This document shows positions 28,532-37,891 of a DNA stretch of 64,000 bases, one piece after another. The notes under the pieces were generated by a model that did not search any database, was not told where the DNA came from, and worked only from the letters and a program-made list of their open reading frames with translations. Positions within the stretch are counted from its first letter, which is position 1, and every line of letters starts with the position of its first letter. The DNA comes from JAJYKC01 sp963823105. GTDB taxonomy: Bacteria > Acidobacteriota > Terriglobia > Bryobacterales > Bryobacteraceae. Location: NCBI GenBank assembly GCA_963823105.1, contig CAWGKC010000004.1:608010-672009 (forward strand), read 5' to 3'. The position numbers and the translations under genes were made by a program.

Positions 28532-30010
28532 TTAGAACCTCCCGGGCACGCGCATCGGCGCGGCTCGCGGTGCGGAACCCGCCGGCGCGCTCGCTCCCGT
28601 GATCACCGTTTGGCCTTGGCGTATGTCCCCTTCCAGCGTCTCGGTGAAGCTTCCGTCCGTGATGCCGGTCCTCACCGGCACGGCGCGAATCTTTGAGTCC
28701 GCTTCGGCCACATAGACCGTGGCCCAGTTGCCTGTGGCCGGCTTGATCGGCGTTCCTTGCGTCTTCACAAGCCCTTCCGAAGGCTTGAAGCGCAGAGCGG
28801 CGTTCGGCAGTTTCAGTGCATTCTCGGTGCGCTGCGTCAGTATGGTCACGTTGGCCGTCATGCCCGGAAACAGCTTCAGGTCCGGGTTCGCTACTTCGAC
28901 CACCGCATCGTAGGTGATGACGTTTTGCACATTGATCGGAGCCTGGCGGATCTGTACAATCTTGCCTTGGAACACCAGCCCCGGATACGCATCGACCGTG
29001 AAAGTCGCCGGCTGCCCGGCCCGCAGCCGGCCGATGTCCGATTCCGCCACGTTGGTGTCCACCTGCATCTTAGTCAGGTCCTGAGCGATCTCAAAAATCA
29101 CCGGCGCTTGAAACGAGGCGGCCACGGTCTGTCCCACATCCATGCGCCGCGCCACCACCGTGCCGTCCACCGGCGCGTTGATCCGCGTGTGCTTCAGATC
29201 AATGTGCGCCTGATTCAGCGCCGCAAGGTTAAGATCGATCTCCGCCCGGAACATGCTCACCGCTTCTTTCGCCGCATCGAGCGCCGCCTGCGCCGACTGT
29301 ATGTTGTGAGCGGCGGCGTCGCGCTGCGCCTCGGCCGCCTGCTGGTCCGCGATCCCCTGATCGTAGGCCGCCTGCGCCGTATCCAGATCCTCCTTCGAAA
29401 GGATCTCATCGCCGAACATCGCCTTGCGCCGCGCCAGCTTCGTCCTCGCGTCGGCGGCCACGAACTTCGCCTTCGCCACCACCGCGGCCTGGTTGGCCTC
29501 GGCCGCCCTGGCTCCATAGAGATCGGCTTGCGCCTTCACCGCCGCGGCCTTCGCGTTTTCGAGCGCCGCCTTCGAGTCGCGCCACGCCGCATCCGCTTGC
29601 CTCGCCTTGGCTTCGAACATTTCCGGATCGATCAACGCGACCAACTGCCCCGCCTTCACCCGTGTATTGAAGTCGGCGTATAGTGCTTTGATGTTCCCGG
29701 AGACCTGGCTTCCCACTTGGACGTTCACCACCGCGTTGCATGTTCCGGTCGCCGAGACGGTGGCGTCGATTCGGCCTCGCTCCACCACCGCGAATTGGAA
29801 AACCGGAGCTTCCTGCCGATGCGCGTACCACCAAACCAGCGCCGCCGCGAGCCCGGCCGTCGCAAGGACGGCGGTCCACCGCAACACCTTCTTTCGGACG
29901 GAACCGGAGGGGGGCTGTATTTCAACGTCCCGGTAATTCAGCGCCGCCGGATGTGGAGATTGCGGTTCCGTGGGTGCCACGGCGGCTCTAATAGTTTTGT
30001 CGGTCGTCAT
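28532..30010 (-). CDS. MacA/HlyD-family periplasmic adaptor
   Basis: A 492-residue membrane fusion protein. The N-terminus is cytoplasmic, with one transmembrane helix (WTAVLATAGLAAALVWWYA). A lipoyl/barrel-sandwich domain (GSQVSGNIKALYADFNTRVKAG) flanks a long Ala-rich alpha-helical hairpin (about residues 155-290), followed by beta-barrel and membrane-proximal domains. The ATG at 30010 has a GGGAGGG ribosome site five bases away and is preferred to the more upstream frame. It leads the macA-ATPase-permease operon. The hairpin is longer than in E. coli MacA. Confidence 0.92.
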   Translation of the reverse strand: MTTDKTIRAAVAPTEPQSPHPAALNYRDVEIQPPSGSVRKKVLRWTAVLATAGLAAALVWWYAHRQEAPVFQFAVVERGRIDATVSATGTCNAVVNVQVGSQVSGNIKALYADFNTRVKAGQLVALIDPEMFEAKARQADAAWRDSKAALENAKAAAVKAQADLYGARAAEANQAAVVAKAKFVAADARTKLARRKAMFGDEILSKEDLDTAQAAYDQGIADQQAAEAQRDAAAHNIQSAQAALDAAKEAVSMFRAEIDLNLAALNQAHIDLKHTRINAPVDGTVVARRMDVGQTVAASFQAPVIFEIAQDLTKMQVDTNVAESDIGRLRAGQPATFTVDAYPGLVFQGKIVQIRQAPINVQNVITYDAVVEVANPDLKLFPGMTANVTILTQRTENALKLPNAALRFKPSEGLVKTQGTPIKPATGNWATVYVAEADSKIRAVPVRTGITDGSFTETLEGDIRQGQTVITGASAPAGSAPRAAPMRVPGRF

Positions 30011-30410
30011 GGCGCCCTCCCTATCTCGACCACTGCACGTATGTATCCAGCCCCCGCCCCGGCGGCCGCCTTGGGCTCTCGCCCCGCCCGGATGAGCCAA
30101 GACCACTTACCGTGGAGGCGCGGGACCGCCCCGCGGTCGTCCGGTGTGTCGATGCGGAGCCGGTTCGCGCGGCTGGGGTCATTCCGCGCGAAAAAGGGTG
30201 AATTGACGCAGACACCACCAGCCTCACAGCCCAAAGCGCCGTCCGATCGATAGCTACCTCGATCATACGGCGCGGGCCGGAAGTGGCCACAATGGTGCCG
30301 CTTTAAACACCGGAGATCCCTGGTTGAACCGCCGCCGCGCAAATCGTGGCACGGCCCCGATCCGCGCCGGCAAAACGGGAATTGCAGTTGCTGAAGGATA
30401 GGACAGCCCT
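30011..30410. other. Divergent intergenic region with palindrome at 30245-30264
   Basis: These 400 bases separate the macA-type operon (minus) from the HAD-ATPase gene (plus). No gene is supported. A six-base perfect inverted repeat, GATCGA at 30245-30250 and TCGATC at 30259-30264 with an 8-base spacer, could bind a dimeric repressor. A TTGACG hexamer is seen near 30204, without a good -10 partner. No terminator seen. Confidence 0.35.
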
Positions 30411-32201
30411 GTGAACCTGTCGACGCTCGCTCTCGATTTCGATGGCACCATCGCCCGGAACGATGTCCTCGATCCCGGCGTGCGTCAGGCCATCGCCGAC
30501 GTGCGGGCGCGCGGAATCGTCGTCGTTCTCGTCACCGGCCGCATCCTCGAAGACCTGCGCCGCGTCGCCGGCGATCTCCATTTTGTCGACGCCGTCGTCG
30601 CCGAAAACGGCGCGGTCATCGCCTTTCCCGACAGCGGGTATACAAGGACCGCGGGCCAACCCCCGCCCCCCGCCTTGCTCAGCGAGTTGGAGCGGCAAGG
30701 GATCCCCTTCGCAGCCGGACAATCGGTGGTGGACGCCTCCGCCGACGCGGCCCCGCGAATTCTCGCGATCCTGCAACGGATGGAACTGCCCCTCGTGCTC
30801 GCCTTCAACCGCGGCCGCGTGATGATCCTGCCCCAGGCCGTCAGCAAAGCCACCGGCCTACGCGAAGCCCTCGCCATCCTTCGCCTGTCGCCGCGCAACG
30901 CCGTCGCCATCGGCGACGCCGAGAACGACCACGAACTGCTCCGCGTCTGCGAGGCCGGCGTCGCCGTCGCCTGGGGCAGCGAGGCGCTTAAGGCATCGGC
31001 CGACTACGTACTCCCCGGCGATGGGCCGCCCGCCGTCGCCGGCTATATTCGCTCCCTCTCCGCCCTCGGCCGCGTTCCCACGCCGCCGAAATCTCGCCGC
31101 CGCCTGCTTCTGGGCTATGCCGCCGACGGACGCCCGCTGGCCCTCGCCGTCTGGGGCCGGAACGTTCTCGTCGCCGGCGATCCCAAAACCGGCAAGTCCT
31201 GGGTCGCCGGGCTGCTCTGCGAACAACTCATCCTCCACGGATACAGTCTCTGCATCCTCGATCCCGAGGGCGACTACACATCGCTTGAAGCTCTTCCCGG
31301 CGTCGTCGTCTTCGGCGGGGCCGATCCGCTGCCCCGGCCCCGCGATCTGTTGCGCGCCCTGCGCCATGCCGACATCAGCGTCGTTATCGACCTCTCTCAT
31401 ACCCCTTACGAGGAAAAGATCGAGTTCGCGCGCAGCGTCCTCCCGGCCCTGGCGATGCTTCGGCGCCGCACCGGTCTGCCGCACCGCATCGTCGTCGATG
31501 AAGCGCATTACTTTCTCCATGGCGACGGCGCGGCGGACCTGTTGGATCTGGACATCAACGGCTATACCCTCGTCACCTTTGCCGCCTCCGCCCTCCCTAT
31601 CGGCGTCCGCGCCGCCTGTCAGGTAGTCATCGTCACCCGCGAGTCCGAACCGTTCGAGGTCGGTGCGCTCTTCGATCTTTGCCACTCGTGTGAAAGCCGG
31701 ATGAGCGAGAGCGAACTGGAACAGCTATTGGGAGGCCTGGTCCTCGGCGAGGCCGCCGCGCTTCCGGTCACCGAAGAAGCCGAAGGCGGCGTCTGCCGCA
31801 TCCGTCTCGCGCCGCGGCTGACCCCGCACGTTCGCCACATGGCGAAATACATCGACATCCCCGTGCCCGAAGCCCGCGCTTTCGTATTCTGGCGCAATGG
31901 CTCGCCCTCCGGCCAACGCGCCCGCACACTTCGCGAGTTCGTCGCCGTACTGGAGCAATCTCCTGCGGCCACTTGGAACGGCCACCTGCGCCACGGAGAT
32001 TTCTCGCGTTGGATTGCCAACGTTTTCGGCGACTATCCCTTGGCCAGCGCCATCGGCAAACTCGAGGGCCGGTACAACGCCGGCGGCGCGCCGCCCGTCG
32101 CCGAGACCATCGTACAGGCCATTCGCTCGCGCTACGAATTCGTCGATCCTATCTCCTTCTCGCCGCCCGCGCCCTCCCCTATTTCGCCTGAAGCGTCCTA
32201 A
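30411..32201 (+). CDS. HAD-family phosphatase fused to HerA/DUF87-like P-loop ATPase
   Basis: A 596-residue protein. Residues 1-215 form a Cof-type HAD hydrolase: motif I Asp9-x-Asp11 (LDFDGTIA), motif II VTGR, motif III Lys near 146 and motif IV GDAENDHE at 168-175. Residues 240-430 form a P-loop ATPase with Walker A GDPKTGKS (256-263), ILDPEGDYT after it and Walker B VVDEAH (361-366), like HerA/VirB4-type proteins. The last 110 residues, with HLRHGDFSRWI, look like a separate small domain. A phosphatase joined to such an ATPase is unusual; substrate and role are unknown. The GTG start has a weak GGATAGG ribosome site. Its end overlaps the convergent cytochrome gene by 23 bases. Confidence 0.8.
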   Translation: MNLSTLALDFDGTIARNDVLDPGVRQAIADVRARGIVVVLVTGRILEDLRRVAGDLHFVDAVVAENGAVIAFPDSGYTRTAGQPPPPALLSELERQGIPFAAGQSVVDASADAAPRILAILQRMELPLVLAFNRGRVMILPQAVSKATGLREALAILRLSPRNAVAIGDAENDHELLRVCEAGVAVAWGSEALKASADYVLPGDGPPAVAGYIRSLSALGRVPTPPKSRRRLLLGYAADGRPLALAVWGRNVLVAGDPKTGKSWVAGLLCEQLILHGYSLCILDPEGDYTSLEALPGVVVFGGADPLPRPRDLLRALRHADISVVIDLSHTPYEEKIEFARSVLPALAMLRRRTGLPHRIVVDEAHYFLHGDGAADLLDLDINGYTLVTFAASALPIGVRAACQVVIVTRESEPFEVGALFDLCHSCESRMSESELEQLLGGLVLGEAAALPVTEEAEGGVCRIRLAPRLTPHVRHMAKYIDIPVPEARAFVFWRNGSPSGQRARTLREFVAVLEQSPAATWNGHLRHGDFSRWIANVFGDYPLASAIGKLEGRYNAGGAPPVAETIVQAIRSRYEFVDPISFSPPAPSPISPEAS

Positions 32202-32610
32202 TATACCGGGCGAGATTGTCGATGCGCACCCGCCCCATATCCCGATCCCACGCCACTTGCGAAAAGATCGGTCCCCACACCGGCATCGCGCTAGTCCCAT
32301 GGCCGGAGGGCAACGGTTCTTCGCCCGAAATGACTCGTTCGATTCGCGCCAATGGAAACTTCCCGCCGTTCCGCGCTGAAATGCGCGTCAGATCGGAAGG
32401 AGGAACTCTTAGCGCCTCGGCCATCGGCCCGTTCCCTTTGCCTTCGCTCCCGTGGCAGACCGCGCAATAGGCCTTATATAAATTCCGCCCTTGAATGGAC
32501 TCGATCAATCGCGGGTTCTCCACATGGGCCGGCTGGTTCTGAGCCGCCGCGCCCGGTCCGCCGAAAAACGCTCCGGACAGAATCAACATCGGGAAGATTG
32601 CGTTGCGCAT
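32179..32610 (-). CDS. Exported monohaem c-type cytochrome
   Basis: A 143-residue class I cytochrome c with a signal peptide (FPMLILSGAFFGGPGAAA). The single haem site is CAVCH, and the probable sixth ligand Met is in TSAMPVWGP. It lies 40 bases after the last hydrogenase maturation gene on the same strand, so it may be the final gene of that operon. Its 3' end overlaps the convergent HAD-ATPase gene. Confidence 0.88.
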   Translation of the reverse strand: MRNAIFPMLILSGAFFGGPGAAAQNQPAHVENPRLIESIQGRNLYKAYCAVCHGSEGKGNGPMAEALRVPPSDLTRISARNGGKFPLARIERVISGEEPLPSGHGTSAMPVWGPIFSQVAWDRDMGRVRIDNLARYIRTLQAK

Positions 32611-32650
32611 GGCGCCTCCGTACTCAGTCCAGCAAGAGAACGGCCTTTCG

Positions 32651-33121
32651 CTAGGCCCAGGCTTCTAGTTGCGCGATCGCCGCCGCCACCAGCTTATCGA
32701 GTGACCGCCGCACCGGCGCCGTCAGCTCCACGCTCCATTCCGTCGATTGCGGCTGCACGCCCAGCACGACAATCTCCTCCGGCGCCTCGCCCAACAGCCT
32801 CAGCGTCACCATCAGGTCCGCGAATCCCAGCAAATGCACGGAGGCCTTTCCCGGCAGCGTCTCGATCGCCGCGCCTTCCAGCCGGATCAGCGTCCCCGGC
32901 GGTTGACCCGCATCCACCGCGTCGATCGCCAGAAGCCGTTCGAATCCCGCAATGTGCGCCGCCAGACTCAGTCCCTGCGTCCCCCCGTCCATCAGCTCCA
33001 CTCCCGGAGGAACGCGCGAATCGCCCCGCAGACAATGGATCGCGTGAACGCCCACGCCATCGTCGGAGTGAACGAGATTTCCAAGCCCCAGCACCAGCGT
33101 CCGCTTCGGTTTCCCCGTCAT
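32651..33121 (-). CDS. HyaD-like [NiFe]-hydrogenase maturation protease
   Basis: A 156-residue endopeptidase of the HybD/HyaD family, which removes the C-terminal tail of the large subunit after nickel insertion. VLGLGNLVHSDDGVGVHA holds the first metal-binding acidic residue, LLAIDAVDAG the second and SVHLLGFADL the His. The ATG at 33121 overlaps the previous stop as ATGA. By its HyaD-like N-terminus it is more likely to serve the group 1 enzyme, while the neighbouring protease serves HoxH, but this assignment is tentative. Confidence 0.88.
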   Translation of the reverse strand: MTGKPKRTLVLGLGNLVHSDDGVGVHAIHCLRGDSRVPPGVELMDGGTQGLSLAAHIAGFERLLAIDAVDAGQPPGTLIRLEGAAIETLPGKASVHLLGFADLMVTLRLLGEAPEEIVVLGVQPQSTEWSVELTAPVRRSLDKLVAAAIAQLEAWA

Positions 33122-33555
33122 CCTTCGCCGCCCCCGCCGAACACCTTCTGCAACTCCCGCGCCGCCTCCGCCGCAAACTCTTCCGTCCGCCCGCTCAGCC
33201 CCTCTCCAAACCCAAAATCTTCCGCCGGGATACGGCAAAGCAACGCCTGTCCCGAGAATCCAAACGCCGCCCGCGAAAGTTCGACAATCTCCTCCGGTGT
33301 CAAAACATGCGTGAACGCGGAAGCCGCCGGCGCCGCGCACAACGGCTCCACCTCCACCTTCACCGCCCCCGCGTCGGCATCGAGGAACACCACTGTGTCG
33401 TAGCCGGCCATCTCCGCCGCCACTTCCGGCGCAAGCTGCGCCAGCGCCAGCGTCTCCACGCCTTCGATGGCGCCAACCCGGTCGAGGACGGCGTGCGCGG
33501 CGCCGTCGTCGCGCCGCAATGGATTCCCTACGGCGATCAGCAGAACCCTCATCAT
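33118..33555 (-). CDS. HoxW-like hydrogenase maturation protease
   Basis: A 145-residue hydrogenase maturation protease. LLIAVGNPLRRDDGAAHAV is the family N-terminus and VVFLDADAG holds the second acidic ligand; the His is expected in FTHVLTPEEIV. The start is the first of two consecutive ATG codons at 33555, overlapping the hoxH stop. Direct position after hoxH suggests it processes HoxH at the DPCLSCSTH boundary. Confidence 0.85.
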   Translation of the reverse strand: MMRVLLIAVGNPLRRDDGAAHAVLDRVGAIEGVETLALAQLAPEVAAEMAGYDTVVFLDADAGAVKVEVEPLCAAPAASAFTHVLTPEEIVELSRAAFGFSGQALLCRIPAEDFGFGEGLSGRTEEFAAEAARELQKVFGGGGEG

Positions 33556-34991
33556 GGCTCCCGCGAGATCCGCCGCAATGGAATTCCATCGTGATCCGAT
33601 ATTTCTACCGTCAGCGGCATCCGGCCCAGGGCGTGCGTCGAACAGGAAAGGCACGGATCGTAACAGCGGATCGCCGCCTCGAGCCGGTTCAGCAGACCCT
33701 CCTCCGGCATCGCGCCCGCCGCCACGGGCTCTAGGAAATGCCGCGCCGTCTGTTCCACCGCCAGGTTCATCGCCCGGTTGTTCTGCGCCGTGGCGATCAA
33801 CAAATCGGCCCGCTTCATCAAGCCGTCCTTATCGGCCCAATAGCGGTGAAACAACGTGCCCCGAGGCGCTTCGCACGATCCCGTCCCCTCGTCCCGGTTG
33901 AGCGAAGCTCTCGCTCGAATGTTCTCCCCGTATAACTCCGCATCGGCCGCCAGCTCCTCCATCCGCTCCACGCAGTGCAGCATCTCGATCAGCCGCGCCA
34001 GATGATAGTGGAACGACGCGCACACCGCCCCCGCGCCCCGCTGTTTGAACTCCACCAACTCGCGCCCCGCCCGCTCCGTCCCCGCCGTCGTCGCCACGTT
34101 CAGCCTCGCCAGCGGACCCACCCGGTAGTGCCCCGCCGGATACCCGAGCGGCCGGTAAAACGGAAATTTCATATACGACGATTCCTCGCTCGCCTCTCCC
34201 AGATACTCGAAATACCGCCTCGGGTCCAACCCTTCGGCAACGACATTCCCCTGCCCGTCCACGATCTTCAGGGTTCCTTCGTAATACTCCAGTCCGCCCG
34301 CCTCGTTCACCGTCGCCAAAAACAGCGAAGGGAAGTTGCCCATGTGATCCACCTCGGCGCGAAACGAATCGAGCAACCCCTTCAGCCGGCCGAGCGCGAT
34401 CGAAATCGATTCGGCGGCTTCCGGAATCCATCCAAGGATTTCCTCCCTCCCTCCGCCGTCGAACCGCTCGTGAACGCCGCCCGGCCCGCTCCATCCCGGA
34501 TGAATCCGCTTCCCGCCCACCATCTCGATCACCCGCTGTCCGAACTGCCGCAACCGGATTCCCCTCCGCGCGAAATCGCCGTCTCGTTCCATCAACCCCA
34601 GGATGTTTCGCTTCGCCGCGGGCGAATCCATGCCAAGCAGCAAATCGGGCGACGACAAGTGAAAGAAGCTCAACGCGTGCGATTGCAGAATCTGCGCGTA
34701 ATTGGCCAGCCGCCGCTGTTTCTCCGCCGCCGGTGGAATCTCCACGCCCAGCATCGCGTCCCCGGCTTTCGAGCTCGCCAGCACGTGACTCACCGGGCAA
34801 ATGCCGCAGATCCGCGACATCAGCCCCGGCATCTCGTGAAACGGCCGGCCCTCGCACATCTTCTCGAAGCCGCGAAACTCCGTCACATGGAATTTCGCCG
34901 TTTCCACCCTCCCCGCCTCGTCGAGTCGAATCGAGATCTTGGCGTGCCCCTCGATCCGCGTGACCGGTTGAATGACCACTGTCCGGCTCAC
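33552..34991 (-). CDS. hoxH: Group 3d [NiFe]-hydrogenase large subunit
   Basis: A 479-residue catalytic subunit. The N-terminal nickel motif is RICGICPVSH and the C-terminal one DPCLSCSTH. About 26 residues after that His (ALGRMPLTVEIS...) should be removed by the maturation protease. VTRIEGHAKISI is at the N-terminus. The GTG at 34991 overlaps the hoxY stop as GTGA. With HoxE, HoxF, HoxU and HoxY upstream in order, it forms a bidirectional NAD-linked cytoplasmic hydrogenase. Confidence 0.95.
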   Translation of the reverse strand: MSRTVVIQPVTRIEGHAKISIRLDEAGRVETAKFHVTEFRGFEKMCEGRPFHEMPGLMSRICGICPVSHVLASSKAGDAMLGVEIPPAAEKQRRLANYAQILQSHALSFFHLSSPDLLLGMDSPAAKRNILGLMERDGDFARRGIRLRQFGQRVIEMVGGKRIHPGWSGPGGVHERFDGGGREEILGWIPEAAESISIALGRLKGLLDSFRAEVDHMGNFPSLFLATVNEAGGLEYYEGTLKIVDGQGNVVAEGLDPRRYFEYLGEASEESSYMKFPFYRPLGYPAGHYRVGPLARLNVATTAGTERAGRELVEFKQRGAGAVCASFHYHLARLIEMLHCVERMEELAADAELYGENIRARASLNRDEGTGSCEAPRGTLFHRYWADKDGLMKRADLLIATAQNNRAMNLAVEQTARHFLEPVAAGAMPEEGLLNRLEAAIRCYDPCLSCSTHALGRMPLTVEISDHDGIPLRRISREP

Positions 34992-35524
34992 GATCCGAAC
35001 CTCGCCGCTCTCTCCGGCCGCGCCCGCCCCGCCAGCGCGTCCAGCACGAACTCGAAGATGGCGCCGGCCGATGGCGGGCAGCCCGGCAGGAACCGATCCA
35101 CCGCCACCACGTCCTGCACCCGCAGAACCCGGTCCAGAAGCTTCGGGACAATTCCATTTCCGCCCGGCGCGCCCTTCACCACTTCGCACTCGCGATAAGC
35201 CCGGCCCAGCACATCCTCCACCTTGAACAGATTCCGCATCGCCGTTACGTTTCCCGTCACGGCGCAGTCGCCAAACGCGGCCAGAATCCGCGTCCGTTCG
35301 CGGATCGTCAGCAGGTCCCGCAAATGATCTTCATTGGCGACCGCGCCTTCCACCAGCGTAATATCCACGCCCTCCGGAAACTCCTTGACATCAAGGAAAG
35401 GAGAATAGCGGATGTCCACCAGCCCGGCCAATTCGATCAGACGCTCGTCCAGATCGAGAAAGGACATGTGACAGCCCGAACAACCCCCCAGCCACGCCGT
35501 CGCAAACCATGGCTTCCGCTTCAC
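34988..35524 (-). CDS. hoxY: Group 3d [NiFe]-hydrogenase small subunit
   Basis: A 178-residue small subunit carrying the proximal [4Fe-4S] cluster. Ligands are in WLGGCSGCHMSFLD, FGDCAVTGNV and LPGCPPSAG. It lacks the extra C-terminal cluster domain and Tat signal of group 1 small subunits, which fits a cytoplasmic HoxY. The GTG at 35524 overlaps the hoxU stop by four bases; a longer frame upstream is only the hoxU gene read in another frame. Confidence 0.94.
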   Translation of the reverse strand: MKRKPWFATAWLGGCSGCHMSFLDLDERLIELAGLVDIRYSPFLDVKEFPEGVDITLVEGAVANEDHLRDLLTIRERTRILAAFGDCAVTGNVTAMRNLFKVEDVLGRAYRECEVVKGAPGGNGIVPKLLDRVLRVQDVVAVDRFLPGCPPSAGAIFEFVLDALAGRARPERAARFGS

Positions 35525-36239
35525 TGGATCCACAGCTTCTTCTCCCGCGCCGTCATAATGTATCGCAGGAAGCTCCGGTCCTTGCGCATCTCCGCCACGG
35601 TCTTCCCTTTCAAAAACAGCGCTCCCGTCGGGCACACCTGCACGCACTTCCCGCAGCCCGTGCAGCTTTCCGAATCTCCCCATGGTTCGCCAAGGTCGGA
35701 AACGATTCGCGAATTCCCCCCGCGCCCCGCCACGTCCCAGGTGTGCGCGCCTTCCACCTCGTCGCAAACCCGGACGCAGCGCGTACATAGAATGCACCGG
35801 TTGTGATCCAGGCCAAACCGTTCGTGACTCAGATCCACCTTGAGCGCCGGATACCTCGGCTGCGGCCGCACGTGATCCACTCCCATTTCCGCCGCCAGAT
35901 CCTGCAGCTCGCACGCTCCGTTCAGCACGCAGACCGCGCAAACGTGATTGCGCTCGGCCAGCAGCAGCTCGACGATCAGTTTGCGATGCGACCTTGAGCG
36001 AGCGGCGTATCCGTGTGTACCACCATGTCCTCGGAAACCGCGGTCATGCAGGAGGCTTGCAACCTCGTCCGCCCTTCCACCTGCACTAAACAAAGCCGGC
36101 AGGCGCCCACATCGGAGAGGCCGTTCAAATGACACAGCCTCGGGATATGGATGCCGCTATCCCACGCGGCGGAAAAGATCGTCTGGCCTTCGAGCGCCGT
36201 GATCGTCCTGCCGTCCACCTGAAGCGTCCGGACGCTCAT
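35521..36239 (-). CDS. hoxU: Hox diaphorase subunit HoxU (one-base frameshift near 35988)
   Basis: About 239 residues once one missing base is restored. The first part starts at the ATG at 36239 and has a plant-type [2Fe-2S] domain (Cys in IPRLCHLNG, GACRLCLVQ and ASCMT). The frame then stops at 35976. The second part continues in another frame with KLIVELLLAERNHVCAVCV, the His/Cys [4Fe-4S] motif (ERNHVC-x2-C-x5-CELQ), and two ferredoxin clusters CILCTRCVRVC and CTGCGKCVQVC. The junction is near 35985-36000. Both halves are well conserved, so a sequence error is more likely than inactivation. It carries electrons between HoxF and HoxY. Confidence 0.88.
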
Positions 36240-37891
36240 CGGCTTCTCCCCGCCGCCGCGGCGGACGGCGCCATGTCACAATGCCCCGCCGGGCATCGGC
36301 GGTCCCGCACGTGAGCCTCGTATTCGCCCCGAAAATGCCGCAGCGTGCTCAGCACCGGATTCGGGGCCGCCAGACCCAGTCCGCATAAACTTGTCTCCTT
36401 GAGCAGGCCGGACAGATCTTCGAGCGCCGCGAAATCGCCCTCCCTTCCTTCCCCTCGCGTCATCCGCGCCAGGATCTCGTGCATCTGCACCGTGCCCGCG
36501 CGGCACGGGACGCATTTCCCGCACGACTCCTCCATGCAGAACTCCATAAAGAACCGCGCGATGTCCACCATGCATGACGTCGTGTCCAGAATGATCAACC
36601 CGCCCGAGCCCATCGTCGCGCCGATGCCGGCAAGCGAATCGTAATCCATCGCAACGTCCAGATGTTCGGCGGGAATGCAGCCGCCCGCCGGCCCTCCCGT
36701 TTGCGCGGCCTTGAATTCGCATCCTGCAGGAACGCCGCCGCCGAAATCGGACACGATCGTGCGCAGCGAAGTTCCCACCGGAACCTCCACCAATCCGCTT
36801 CGCGCCACCCGTCCGGCCAGCGCGAACACCTTCGTGCCTGGGCTTGCCGGCGCGCCGATTGCGGCGAACCACTCCCCGCCCTTCTCGACGATTGTGGGAA
36901 TGTTGGCGAACGTCTCCACATTGTTGATCAGCGTCGGATGTCCCCACAGTCCCCGCTCCGGCGGATACGGAGGCCTCGGAACCGGCTGCCCGCGCTTGCC
37001 TTCGATCGACGCCAGCAGCGCCGTCTCCTCCCCGCAAACATAAGCCCCCGCCCCGATCCGAACCTCGATCCGGAAGTGAAATCCGCTGTCGAAGATCCGT
37101 CCGCCCAGCAGCCCCTCCCGCTCCGCCTGTCCGATCGCCGTCCGGATTCTGGCGATCGCCAGCGGCGATTCGCCCCGCGCGTAAATATAGCCCTGCTGCG
37201 CGCCCACCGCCCGCCCAGCGATCGCCATCCCTTCCAGCACCCGGTGCGGATCGCCCTCCAGAACGCTGCGGTTCATAAACGCGCCCGGGTCGCCTTCGTC
37301 CGCGTTGCAAACCACGTATCGAACCGCGGAAGGCTGCCGCGCCACCAGTTCCCATTTCAATCCCGCCGGGTATCCCGCGCCGCCCCGCCCGCGCAGCCCG
37401 CTCTTCTTTACCTCTTCGATAATCTCCCGCGGCGTCATCTCCACCGCCGCCTTCAACAGGGACCGGTATCCCCCCAACGCGATCGAATCGGCGATGCGCT
37501 CCGGATCGCCCTTGCCGGAATTGGCCAGAACGATCCGCCGCTGCCCGGCGAAAAACGCATCGTCCGCCTCGATCCTCCGCCCTTCGAACGCGTCCCGCTC
37601 CCCTCCGATCAGCGCCGCGCTGTCTTCGGGCTTTACCTCGGTGTAAATGACGTCCTCCGCCGCGCTGCGAACCAGCGGTCCCCGCCCGCACAACCCCATG
37701 CATCCGGTTCCACAAACCTCGATCTCCCCCGCCTTGCCCTCCGCCGCGGCCCGTTCTTCAAGCGCCGCCCGCACCGCCTCCGCCCCCGCCGACATGCAGC
37801 CCGCCACCGTGCAGCAAAGGATGCGATCCTTCAGCCGCCCCTGCCGCTCCCGCTCAGCCCGCCGCGTCCGGTCCAGAGTTTCCGCTGTCAT
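36236..37891 (-). CDS. hoxF: Hox diaphorase NAD(H)-binding subunit
   Basis: A 551-residue NuoF-like subunit. The N-terminal thioredoxin-like domain has CCTVAGC and CGTGCMGLCG as possible [2Fe-2S] ligands. The NADH/FMN domain has GLRGRGGAGYPAGLKW, CNADEGDPGAFMNR and ETALLASIEGKRGQP. The [4Fe-4S] ligands are ESCGKCVPCRAGT with a later Cys in TSLCGLG. It overlaps hoxE by 38 bases and hoxU by four. It exchanges electrons with NAD(P)+. Confidence 0.96.
   Translation of the reverse strand: MTAETLDRTRRAERERQGRLKDRILCCTVAGCMSAGAEAVRAALEERAAAEGKAGEIEVCGTGCMGLCGRGPLVRSAAEDVIYTEVKPEDSAALIGGERDAFEGRRIEADDAFFAGQRRIVLANSGKGDPERIADSIALGGYRSLLKAAVEMTPREIIEEVKKSGLRGRGGAGYPAGLKWELVARQPSAVRYVVCNADEGDPGAFMNRSVLEGDPHRVLEGMAIAGRAVGAQQGYIYARGESPLAIARIRTAIGQAEREGLLGGRIFDSGFHFRIEVRIGAGAYVCGEETALLASIEGKRGQPVPRPPYPPERGLWGHPTLINNVETFANIPTIVEKGGEWFAAIGAPASPGTKVFALAGRVARSGLVEVPVGTSLRTIVSDFGGGVPAGCEFKAAQTGGPAGGCIPAEHLDVAMDYDSLAGIGATMGSGGLIILDTTSCMVDIARFFMEFCMEESCGKCVPCRAGTVQMHEILARMTRGEGREGDFAALEDLSGLLKETSLCGLGLAAPNPVLSTLRHFRGEYEAHVRDRRCPAGHCDMAPSAAAAGRSR

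Noticed and set aside
32651..33589. Single 312-residue protein in the hydrogenase protease region
   Set aside because: Its first half is an Arg/Gly-rich shadow of the neighbouring protease gene; the true protein begins at 33121.
35976..36239. A stand-alone 87-residue ferredoxin
   Set aside because: It is the N-terminal domain of HoxU cut by a frameshift; the rest follows at once in another frame.
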